A stretch of 64,000 nucleotides of DNA from Gordonia sihwensis NBRC 108236 (GTDB lineage: Bacteria > Actinomycetota > Actinomycetes > Mycobacteriales > Mycobacteriaceae). The notes beneath the pieces were generated by a model that saw nothing but the letters and a program-made list of their open reading frames with translations, did no database searches and was not told where the DNA came from. The position numbers and the translations under genes are program-made. Below, in pieces: positions 27,687-35,206 of the stretch. The DNA lies in contig NZ_BANU01000016.1 in assembly GCF_000333035.1 (NCBI RefSeq), positions 1-64,000 of the forward strand, read 5' to 3'. How positions within the stretch are numbered: the stretch's first letter is position 1; each line of letters opens with the position of its first letter.

Positions 27687-29180
27687 CCCGGTCGCGGCTT
27701 CGCCTGCGACCGGCGAACGCATCAGCCGGGACGATGAGGGTTCGTCGTCGTCGACGCGGAGCAGCTGCCACACGACCACCGCGCACAAGCCGACCAGAAC
27801 CGCACCGCGAAGCGTGTTGACGGCGTAGAAGACGTCCGGCGGAAGCCATTTGCGGCTCGGGTCCAGGAACAGGCCCATCCGCGGAATCCAGACGAGCGCG
27901 TCGAAGGTCATCCACGCCAGCACCGCGCTCGGGTACGGGACCGCCAGCACGGCGAGCGGGACCAGCCACAGCGACGACTGCGGTGTCCATTCCTTTCCGA
28001 ACAGCAGGAAGCCGGCCACCAGCAGGAACATCAGCTGCGCCAGGGTCGGTTCGCCGCTCGCGCGCAGCCCGATGTATGCGACGGCGGCGACCACGGCGAT
28101 CAGCAGCAGCAGGACGATGCCGTTGAGCAGGGCCGTCGACGGGTTCCATCCGGTCGCCATCGATATCAGGCGGTACAGGGTGTCCGGTTCCACGCCGCGG
28201 TCGCGCCAGACACGGAAAGCCTGGCTCCATCCCGTCGGGTACAGGATCATCAGCGGCAGATTGATCGCCAGCCAACTCGCCGCCGCCGCTCCGACGACGA
28301 CCGCCAGCCTGCGGAGCTCTCGCTGCCGGACGCACAGGACCGCGATCGCGGGCAGAAGCAGAAGCGGATACACCGCCGCGGCCGCGCCGAGGCCGGCGAA
28401 GACACCCGTACAGCCGGGGCGGCCGCGCGTCCAGCACAGCATCGCCACGGCGACCATCGCGATGGCGATGACGTCGGTCGAGGTGAAGGCGTGGAAGAAC
28501 AGCAGGGGCGAGAGCGCCATCAGCGCGCCGAGCCACAGTCGGCGGCGGTCGGTCATCATCGTGGCCCACACCGCGAGCAGCCAGAACAGCGACAGCAGCA
28601 CAGCGCTGATGTTGAAGTAGTTCACCACGTCGAGCGTCTTCGGCAGCCCCAGGGTGTCGGCCAACAGGCCCCAGCCCCGCGCGGCCTGGGCGCTGACGTA
28701 CATGAACAGCCCAGTCAGCGCCGGCTCGGCGAGATAAGCCTTGGTCTGGGCGCCGTCGCCGTCGCTCTGCGTCCAGTGGGTGCGGTACGGGAAGGCGCCC
28801 TTGGCCAGGTCGGCGGGAGTCAGCTTGTCCTGCTCGTACGACGCGACCAGATCGGAGTAGCACAGGCCGACGAACTGCCGCTGGTTGTCCCAGTTCAGAC
28901 GCACCTGACCGGGTGCGTCCCGGACGGGCGCCTGCTGGATGCAGCCGGCTTTGCCGAACCAGCTGATCGACAGCCCCACCAGGGCGAGCAGGAGGACCAC
29001 CCGCACCGGCGTCCAGGTCCGACTGCGACCGACGGCGGCGTGCAGTCCGACAGGCCCGCCGATCGAGTCGCTGGCCGCCGCCAACTGGGGGCTCGACCAC
29101 GACGGCACCACACGCTCGGTCTCCACCCGCAGATCATCTGCGAGCGGTTCCGGCGAGTCCCACGTCGGCTGCTGCGTCAC
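27672..29180 (-). CDS. Polytopic membrane protein, GT87-like glycosyltransferase (Rv0051-like position)
   Basis: This 502-residue protein has a ~55-residue cytoplasmic N terminus and about ten membrane helices. It contains LCYSDLVASYEQDKL and FPYRTHWTQSDGDG in the first external loop and GKEWTPQSSLWLVPLAVLAV near the C terminus, both features of GT-C envelope glycosyltransferases. The GTG start overlaps the ponA stop by one base, so it is made with PonA. This gene pair is conserved in Mycobacteriales. The substrate is unknown; a cell-wall role is likely from context. Confidence 0.8.
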   Translation of the reverse strand: MTQQPTWDSPEPLADDLRVETERVVPSWSSPQLAAASDSIGGPVGLHAAVGRSRTWTPVRVVLLLALVGLSISWFGKAGCIQQAPVRDAPGQVRLNWDNQRQFVGLCYSDLVASYEQDKLTPADLAKGAFPYRTHWTQSDGDGAQTKAYLAEPALTGLFMYVSAQAARGWGLLADTLGLPKTLDVVNYFNISAVLLSLFWLLAVWATMMTDRRRLWLGALMALSPLLFFHAFTSTDVIAIAMVAVAMLCWTRGRPGCTGVFAGLGAAAAVYPLLLLPAIAVLCVRQRELRRLAVVVGAAAASWLAINLPLMILYPTGWSQAFRVWRDRGVEPDTLYRLISMATGWNPSTALLNGIVLLLLIAVVAAVAYIGLRASGEPTLAQLMFLLVAGFLLFGKEWTPQSSLWLVPLAVLAVPYPSAVLAWMTFDALVWIPRMGLFLDPSRKWLPPDVFYAVNTLRGAVLVGLCAVVVWQLLRVDDDEPSSSRLMRSPVAGEAATGSPSV

Positions 29181-31438
29181 TACGTCGCGGGCACCGGTGC
29201 TGCTGGAGCGAGTTGCTGATCGGTCGGATTGCGGCCGCGATTGTTGTTCGCGGTCCCGTTGCCGTTGCCGGTTCCGTTGCCCGGACCTGTTCCGGTTCCG
29301 TCGTCACCGCCGGTGCCCGGCTCCTGGGTGGGCGACTCATCGTCACCGCCGCCGATCGGGATCGTGACGCCCGGAGCGATCACCACGTCGCCGTTCTCGT
29401 TCTGCCCGGGCAGACGCGGAAGTCGAGGACGCTCGCGGGTGGTCTGAGTCTCGGTCGGGGTGTAGGTGGTGGGCGGCGGCTCATACGGGACGCCCGCCTG
29501 TCCGCCGACCGCCTCGGGGGTCGGGAACTGCTCGATCGGCTCGCCCTCCAGGGCGGCGTCCATCGAGGCCTTCCAGATCTGAGCGGGCAGTCCGCTGCCG
29601 TAGATCGACGATCCGGAGTAGTTGCGCAGCGGCGCGCCCTTGTCCGTGCCGACCCAGGTGGCCGTCGACAGCTGCGGCGTGTAGCCGGCCATCCACGCGT
29701 CCTTGTTGTATCCCGTGTCGCCGAGCTGGGCGGTACCGGTCTTGGCCGCCGACGGCCGCGGCCCGTAGGTCGAGTCGTACAGCGAGTTGCCGTTGGAGTA
29801 GGCCGCGATCGGCATCATCGCCGAGGTCACGTTGTCCGCGACGGCCTCCGAGACCACGCGCTTGCCCTTGTCCTTCTGGCGTTCGAAGAGCACGTCGCCG
29901 GTCGAGGTCTCGACCTTCTGGACGAAGAACGGGTCGCGGTGGATGCCCGACGCGGCGAGCGTCGCGTAGGCCGAGGCCATGTCGAGCACGCGGGACGGGT
30001 ACTGGCCCAGGACCACGCCGCCTTCACTGTGGCCGTTCTTCTCCTGCAGGGTGTGCTGGATGTCGCCGAAGCTCTCGGCGATGCCGAGCCGGTGCGCCGT
30101 GTCGGCGACCGCGTCGGCCTGACCGTTCAGGTCCATCATGAGCCGGTAGTAGACGGTGTTCAGCGACATCTTCAGCGCGGTGGCCAGGTTGCAGCTGCCG
30201 CAGCTCTCGCCGTCGGAGTTCTGGACCACCAGGCCGCCGGGCGCCTCGTACGGCGCCGAGCTGTAGTACTTCGAGAGCGGGATGTCCTGCTCCAGGGCCG
30301 CGACCAGCGCGAAGACCTTGAAGATCGAACCGGTCTGCAGGCCGGCCGAGGCGTAGTCCCAGCCCTGTCCGTCCTCGCCGCCGTAGTAGCCCTGGATGCC
30401 GCCGGTCGCGGGATCGATGGACACCGACGCGGTGCGCAGGTTCTTCGGCTCGCCGTCGAGCTTGTTGCGCGCGGCGGAGACCAGCGCCTTCTGCACCTTC
30501 GGATCGATCGAGGTGGTGATCTTCAGACCGGAGGTCTGCACCTGCTGCTCGGTGATGCCGAGCTTCTCGAGTTCGGCCAGCACCTGCCGCTTGATCAGGC
30601 CGTTGGGTCCTTCGTTGGCCTCGGCCGTCTGGTCCTTGACCTTCGCGACCTTCGGGAACTTCTGCGCGTCGCGGTCAGACTTGCTGAGTGCGCCGATCGA
30701 GACCATGCCGTCGAGCACGTAGTTCCAGCGGCTGACCGCCAGATCCGGGTTCACCGCGGGATCGTAGATCGACGGACCGCGGATGATGCCCGCGAGCAGC
30801 GCCGACTCCGACGGGGTGAGTTTCTTGAGCGGCTTGTTGAAGTACGCGCGCGCGGCGGCGTCGACGCCGTAGGCGCCGCGGCCGAAGTAGATGGTGTTCA
30901 GATACGCCGCCATGATCTCTTCCTTGGACCACTGGCGGGACATCTTGGTGGCGATCGCGAGTTCTTTGAACTTGCGCTTGTAGCTGACCTCGTCACCGAC
31001 GATCGCGTTCTTCACGTACTGCTGGGTGATGGTGGAGCCGCCGCCCGCACCGGACTTGCCGAAGGCCTTGCCCAGCACGGCCCGGGTGAAGCCGGAGGTC
31101 GAGAAACCCGCGTTCGAGTCGAAGTCTCGGTCCTCGGCGGCCTTCACCGCGTCGACCATGGACTGCGGGATGTCCTCGTACTTGACGTCGGTCCGGTTGC
31201 CCTCGGGTGGCACGATCTTGGCGATCGTCCCGCCCTTGCTGTCGGTGATGGTGGCGACCTGGTTCTGCTTGATGTCGCCCGGCGACGGCACGTCCACCGT
31301 CAAGTAGGTGAACAGGAAGGCCACCACCAGGAAGACGGCGACCAGCGGCACTGCTCCGGCAAGAATGCCCAGCGTCCACGCCGTGGCCTTCACCGCCGTC
31401 GATTTCTCCGACGTCGCAGCACCTTTACCGCTGGTCAT
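29180..31438 (-). CDS. ponA: Class A penicillin-binding protein
   Basis: This 752-residue bifunctional enzyme polymerises and cross-links peptidoglycan. A cytoplasmic tail and membrane helix (about 20-47) are followed by the GT51 glycosyltransferase with EDRDF (102-106) and GGSTITQQ (133-140). The transpeptidase has Ser371-x-x-Lys374 (GSIFKV), SLN (425-427) and KTGTAQ (~565). The tail is Pro/Thr- and Gly/Asn-rich with no PASTA domain. It sits where ponA1 is found in mycobacteria and shares its stop with the next gene. Confidence 0.95.
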   Translation of the reverse strand: MTSGKGAATSEKSTAVKATAWTLGILAGAVPLVAVFLVVAFLFTYLTVDVPSPGDIKQNQVATITDSKGGTIAKIVPPEGNRTDVKYEDIPQSMVDAVKAAEDRDFDSNAGFSTSGFTRAVLGKAFGKSGAGGGSTITQQYVKNAIVGDEVSYKRKFKELAIATKMSRQWSKEEIMAAYLNTIYFGRGAYGVDAAARAYFNKPLKKLTPSESALLAGIIRGPSIYDPAVNPDLAVSRWNYVLDGMVSIGALSKSDRDAQKFPKVAKVKDQTAEANEGPNGLIKRQVLAELEKLGITEQQVQTSGLKITTSIDPKVQKALVSAARNKLDGEPKNLRTASVSIDPATGGIQGYYGGEDGQGWDYASAGLQTGSIFKVFALVAALEQDIPLSKYYSSAPYEAPGGLVVQNSDGESCGSCNLATALKMSLNTVYYRLMMDLNGQADAVADTAHRLGIAESFGDIQHTLQEKNGHSEGGVVLGQYPSRVLDMASAYATLAASGIHRDPFFVQKVETSTGDVLFERQKDKGKRVVSEAVADNVTSAMMPIAAYSNGNSLYDSTYGPRPSAAKTGTAQLGDTGYNKDAWMAGYTPQLSTATWVGTDKGAPLRNYSGSSIYGSGLPAQIWKASMDAALEGEPIEQFPTPEAVGGQAGVPYEPPPTTYTPTETQTTRERPRLPRLPGQNENGDVVIAPGVTIPIGGGDDESPTQEPGTGGDDGTGTGPGNGTGNGNGTANNNRGRNPTDQQLAPAAPVPAT

Positions 31439-31527
31439 CGCTCACCCACTTCTCTGCGCTGTTGCGCGGACGAAACTAACACTCTCAACTGTGACGTATG
31501 GCTGCGGCTGCGCCAACTCCGGTCACA

Positions 31528-31920
31528 TCACTTGGCGACCCGGCGACGCCGTCGACCGGCGCCCTCGGGCAATCCGGCAACGTACGACTGCACGAGATAG
31601 TTCCACCGGCAGGTTCGGCAGACTTCGACGACGTGAACCGTGAAGGCGCCGGCGCTCCCGTCGAGGGCCTCGATCTCGCCCGCCGAACGAGCCGAGCCGT
31701 GGATGTGTCCGAGGTGCTCTCCGAACACCCAGGACACCACCGTGACCTGCTCTTTCCGGCACACGGGACAGACCTCGTCGGTCGGCTTTCCGTGGAACTT
31801 GGCCGCCCGCAAGAGGTAGGGGTCGGCGTCGCACACCTGGGACAGAGCCGTGCGGCCCGTCCGCACACGCGCTAGGCACTCGCGTCGCGCGAGTGCGTAG
31901 TCCACGATCTGCCGGTGCAC
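31528..31920 (-). CDS. DUF5318 family protein
   Basis: This 130-residue actinobacterial protein has two Cys pairs (CPVCRKEQVTVVSWVFGEHLGH and CRTCRWNYLVQSY) that likely bind zinc, and a very basic C terminus. It matches the Rv0049-type protein found just before ponA1. Its molecular role is not known. It is divergent from the PadR gene. Confidence 0.85.
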   Translation of the reverse strand: MHRQIVDYALARRECLARVRTGRTALSQVCDADPYLLRAAKFHGKPTDEVCPVCRKEQVTVVSWVFGEHLGHIHGSARSAGEIEALDGSAGAFTVHVVEVCRTCRWNYLVQSYVAGLPEGAGRRRRRVAK

Positions 31921-32006
31921 GTTCCCAAGCCTAGACGCGAGCCCGCCACGACTGCCCTGTGATGCAGATCAAGCCGCTGCCGTACTCGCAACTTCACTGC
32001 GAGTTA

Positions 32007-32055
32007 TATCGATGCGATACATTAGATGCTGCATCAAGGCGCGATAACGCATCGA
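32007..32055. promoter_or_regulatory. Palindrome cluster at the PadR-ino1 promoter
   Basis: Three nested symmetric elements lie just upstream of the PadR start: TATCGATGCGATA (32007-32019), GATGCTGCATC (32025-32035), and TCGATGCG at 32009 paired with CGCATCGA at 32048-32055. TACATT in the same stretch could be a -10 box. This is the expected form of a PadR autoregulatory operator. Confidence 0.5.
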
Positions 32056-32069
32056 AAGGGGGCCGAGTC

Positions 32070-32723
32070 ATGCTCGAAATGGCGATTCTCGGCCTGCTGC
32101 TCGAATCGCCCATGCACGGGTACGAACTGCGCAAGCGGCTCACCGGGCTGCTCGGCGCGTTCCGCGCGTTCTCGTACGGCTCGCTGTATCCGACCCTGCG
32201 CCGCATGCAGGCCGACGGGCTGATCGCCGAAGACGAGCCCGAGACCTCCACGGGAACCAAGGTCCGCCGGGCACGCCGCGTGTACCGGCTCACTCCGGCG
32301 GGCGAGTCGCGCTTCACCGAGTTGGTCGCGGACACCGGCCCGCAGAACTACACCGACGACGGCTTCGGTGTGCACCTGGCCTTCTTCAGCAGGACGCCCG
32401 CGGTGGCTCGCATGCGCATCCTCGAGGGCCGCCGCAGGCAGGTCGAGGAACGCCGCGAGGGTCTGCGCGATCTGCTCGGCCGTGCGACGCGCTCGAACGA
32501 TCACTACACGCGCCAGATGCACGAGCTCAGCCTGGAGACCTCCGAGCGCGAGGTCCAGTGGCTCAACAAATTGATCGCCGACGAGGCCTCCGGGTCTGTC
32601 GGCACCCCGGATTTTCGTTCCTCGTCGTCGGAGACGACGACGCAGGACGAAGTAGGAAAGAACTCGGCGGCACAGCATTCCGCCGTACCGCTGCAACAAG
32701 AAGGAGATCCCGACCATGGGTGA
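32070..32723 (+). CDS. PadR-family transcriptional regulator
   Basis: This 217-residue regulator has a winged-helix PadR domain ([23 protein letters not shown], then [13 protein letters not shown]) and a C-terminal helical dimerisation part. ATG 32070 has AAAGGGGG upstream; the longer frame from 31959 runs through the operator and is unlikely. The stop overlaps the ino1 start by 8 bp, so both genes are on one message, as in the Rv0047c-ino1 pair. It probably represses this operon. Confidence 0.92.
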   Translation: MLEMAILGLLLESPMHGYELRKRLTGLLGAFRAFSYGSLYPTLRRMQADGLIAEDEPETSTGTKVRRARRVYRLTPAGESRFTELVADTGPQNYTDDGFGVHLAFFSRTPAVARMRILEGRRRQVEERREGLRDLLGRATRSNDHYTRQMHELSLETSEREVQWLNKLIADEASGSVGTPDFRSSSSETTTQDEVGKNSAAQHSAVPLQQEGDPDHG

Positions 32724-33810
32724 AACCAACAAAGTGCGCGTGGCCATCGTTGGCGTGGGTAACTGCGCCTCATCCTTGGTTCAGGGCGTTCAGTACTACC
32801 GCGACGCCGATGAGAACGCGACCGTCCCCGGTCTGATGCACGTCAAGTTCGGCGATTACCACGTCCGTGACGTCGAGTTCGTCGCCGCTTTCGACGTCGA
32901 CGCCAAGAAGGTCGGCTTCGACCTCTCCGAGGCGATCGTCAACAGCGAGAACAACACCATCAAGATCGCCGACGTCCCGCCGTTGAACGTGACCGTCCAG
33001 CGCGGCCACACCCTCGACGGTCTCGGCAAGTACTACCGCGAGACCATCACCGAGGCCGACGGCGAAGGCGTCGACATCGTGAAGGCCCTCAAGGACAACG
33101 ACGTCGACGTCCTGGTCAGCTACCTGCCGGTCGGTTCCGAGCAGGCCGACAAGTTCTACGCTCAGTGCGCCATCGACGCCGGCGTGGCCTTCGTCAACGC
33201 CCTGCCCGTGTTCATCGCCTCCGACCCCGAGTGGGCCGAGAAGTTCCGCGCCGCGGGCGTCCCGATCGTCGGCGACGACATCAAGAGCCAGGTCGGCGCG
33301 ACCATCACCCACCGCGTCATGGCGAAGCTGTTCGAGGATCGCGGTGTGGAGCTCGACCGCACCTACCAGCTGAACGTCGGCGGCAACATGGACTTCAAGA
33401 ACATGCTCGAGCGTGAGCGTCTGGAGTCGAAGAAGGTCAGCAAGACGCAGGCCGTCACCTCGATCCTCGACGGCCCGCTCGCCGGCAAGGTCTACGACAA
33501 GAACGTGCACATCGGCCCGTCGGACTACGTCCAGTGGCTCGACGACCGCAAGTGGGCCTACGTCCGTCTCGAGGGCCGTGCCTTCGGCGACGTGCCGCTG
33601 AACCTGGAGTACAAGCTCGAGGTCTGGGACTCCCCCAACTCGGCAGGCATCATCATCGACGCCGTCCGTGCCGCCAAGATCGCCAAGGACCGCGGCCTCG
33701 GCGGCCCGATCCTCCCGGCCTCGGCCTACCTGATGAAGAGCCCGCCCGAGCAGATCGCCGACGACAAGGCGCGCGCGCAGCTCGAGGCGTTCATCATCGG
33801 CGCCGAGTAG
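32716..33810 (+). CDS. ino1: Inositol-1-phosphate synthase
   Basis: This 364-residue NAD-dependent enzyme converts glucose-6-phosphate to inositol-phosphate, the first step to phosphatidylinositol, mycothiol and lipoarabinomannan. The NAD-binding motif is [16 protein letters not shown]. The conserved [31 protein letters not shown] and [13 protein letters not shown] are present. A perfect AAGGAGAT Shine-Dalgarno lies within the PadR 3' end. A strong hairpin follows. Confidence 0.97.
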   Translation: MGETNKVRVAIVGVGNCASSLVQGVQYYRDADENATVPGLMHVKFGDYHVRDVEFVAAFDVDAKKVGFDLSEAIVNSENNTIKIADVPPLNVTVQRGHTLDGLGKYYRETITEADGEGVDIVKALKDNDVDVLVSYLPVGSEQADKFYAQCAIDAGVAFVNALPVFIASDPEWAEKFRAAGVPIVGDDIKSQVGATITHRVMAKLFEDRGVELDRTYQLNVGGNMDFKNMLERERLESKKVSKTQAVTSILDGPLAGKVYDKNVHIGPSDYVQWLDDRKWAYVRLEGRAFGDVPLNLEYKLEVWDSPNSAGIIIDAVRAAKIAKDRGLGGPILPASAYLMKSPPEQIADDKARAQLEAFIIGAE

Positions 33811-33830
33811 GACGTCGGTACTGACGAATC

Positions 33831-33867
33831 GAAGGCCCGGCACTCCCCCTCGGAGTGCCGGGCCTTC
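33831..33867 (+). terminator. Rho-independent-type hairpin after ino1
   Basis: GAAGGCCCGGCACTCC pairs perfectly with GGAGTGCCGGGCCTTC across a 5-nt loop, 21 bp after the ino1 stop. There is no clear T-run, as is common in actinobacteria. The rest of the gap to 34039 shows nothing recognisable. Confidence 0.85.
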
Positions 33868-34039
33868 GTCGTCTTCCGGGCCGTCGGGTACTACGGTGAC
33901 GGTGTTCGATTCCTTCCTCTGGGGTCTATGTGCGACCTGCGCGGACTTGTCCGGTCTGGACTGCGGCGATCGTGAAGGAGCGGACAGGATCCCGGATCCG
34001 CGGCGTGCGGAGATGGCTTCGCGACGTGAATCTCGCCCC

Positions 34040-34312
34040 TCAGTTCAGCGATTCGAGGTGCCGCGCAAACTCTTCGGCGGCCTTCTTGGTGTTGTGCAGG
34101 TTCACTGACAGCCTGTCGATGTCCTGGTTCGCCTGATCGAGCGCGTACGAGAGTTGTCCGATCGGCCCAGAACCGCCGCGGCCGAGGACCGCATGAACCT
34201 GTCTGATGTTGCGGTTCAGGGACTGCTTCAGACCGGCGGCCTGCCGATTCGCGTCCTCCGACTTCCGTGCCAGCTGTTTCACCTGGCGGGTGAGTTCCTC
34301 GTGTTTCGACAT
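34040..34312 (-). CDS. Small helical protein, last gene of the chaperone-FtsK operon
   Basis: This 90-residue protein is predicted as two helices separated by a glycine turn: HEELTRQVKQLARKSEDANR, then GRGGSGPIG, then SYALDQANQDIDRLSVNL. The size and helix-turn-helix hairpin shape recall WXG100-type secreted proteins, but there is no WXG motif. The ATG overlaps the previous stop as TGATG. No family is recognised. It may form a hetero-hairpin with the preceding product. Confidence 0.7.
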   Translation of the reverse strand: MSKHEELTRQVKQLARKSEDANRQAAGLKQSLNRNIRQVHAVLGRGGSGPIGQLSYALDQANQDIDRLSVNLHNTKKAAEEFARHLESLN

Positions 34313-34572
34313 CAGAGCCTCCTGGCGATGTCTTCGGCCTGCCGCATCGCAGCGGCGATGCGCTGCTGCAATGCATCCAGGCTCACCGAACTGGCCTGCA
34401 GAGCATTGACCATCCGGTCGTCGGCCTTGGTCGAGGTCGAACCGGCGACCCTGCGGACCTCGCTCGACAGGTTCCGGACTTCCCCGTGCTGGCTGCGAAT
34501 CAGCCGTTCTAACTGCTGCAACGTCGAAACCGCCTGCATGACCGCCTGTCGTTCAGCCTGTACTTCACTCAT
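34312..34572 (-). CDS. Small coiled-coil protein in the chaperone-FtsK operon
   Basis: This 86-residue, almost wholly helical protein has heptad repeats (QAVMQAVSTLQQLERLIRS; VNALQASSVSLDALQQRIAA). It has no signal peptide, no cysteine and no known domain. It lies 16 nt after the tail-anchored coiled-coil gene and overlaps the next gene. Pairing with the 90-residue neighbour is likely from size and coupling. Confidence 0.7.
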   Translation of the reverse strand: MSEVQAERQAVMQAVSTLQQLERLIRSQHGEVRNLSSEVRRVAGSTSTKADDRMVNALQASSVSLDALQQRIAAAMRQAEDIARRL

Positions 34573-34588
34573 GAAGCCTCCATTGTCT

Positions 34589-35206
34589 CTAAAGAATCAG
34601 GACCAGCACGATGATGAGAACGATGAGCGTCCCGACCGCGCCCGCCACGATCGCACCCGTACGGCTCGGTGCCGGCGGTGCGGGCAGCGGATCGGTGGCC
34701 ACCGGCTTCGCCACGCGGGTCGGCTCGTGCCGTCTACGCTCGTCGACCGCACGTTCCCGTGCCTCGGCGAGCTTTCGCTCGCGCTCGGCCTGTTTCGCCG
34801 TGAGTTCTTCACGTCGCGCCGCCCGGTCGGCCTCGTCTCGCGCGATTCGCTTCTTCGCGCGCTCGTACCCCTCCACGACCGACGCGTGCTTCTGGAGGCG
34901 GCCGACGACGAGTTCGAGGTCGGCCAGCACCACGTGCGCGTGTCTGGCCTGCTGTGGAACGGCCGCGGCCGGCACCCGATCGAGCCCGATCGTCCGCGCC
35001 GCCGCATCCAGCTGCTCGGACAGTGCGTCGCGCCGCCCGTCGAGCCCGGCAAGGCACTGTTCGCGGTCTGCAGCCTCCACCGCCACGTTCCGTTCCCGTT
35101 CCTGGAAGAGGTGATCCGACCTCCGCCGCTCGTCGATCAGCTCTCCGTCGATCGCCGCGAGATCGTTCACCGCCCCCAGATACCGGTCCCATGCCGTGTC
35201 CGTCAT
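34589..35206 (-). CDS. Tail-anchored coiled-coil protein in the chaperone-FtsK operon
   Basis: This 205-residue protein has a long charged coiled coil (about 20-155, with KRIARDEADRAARREELTAK) and a Pro-rich hinge. It ends in one C-terminal membrane helix (TGAIVAGAVGTLIVLIIVLV). Such topology places the coiled coil in the cytoplasm with its tail in the membrane. The ATG overlaps the FtsK-like stop as ATGA. It may dock the ATPase or chaperones at the membrane. Confidence 0.75.
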   Translation of the reverse strand: MTDTAWDRYLGAVNDLAAIDGELIDERRRSDHLFQERERNVAVEAADREQCLAGLDGRRDALSEQLDAAARTIGLDRVPAAAVPQQARHAHVVLADLELVVGRLQKHASVVEGYERAKKRIARDEADRAARREELTAKQAERERKLAEARERAVDERRRHEPTRVAKPVATDPLPAPPAPSRTGAIVAGAVGTLIVLIIVLVLIL

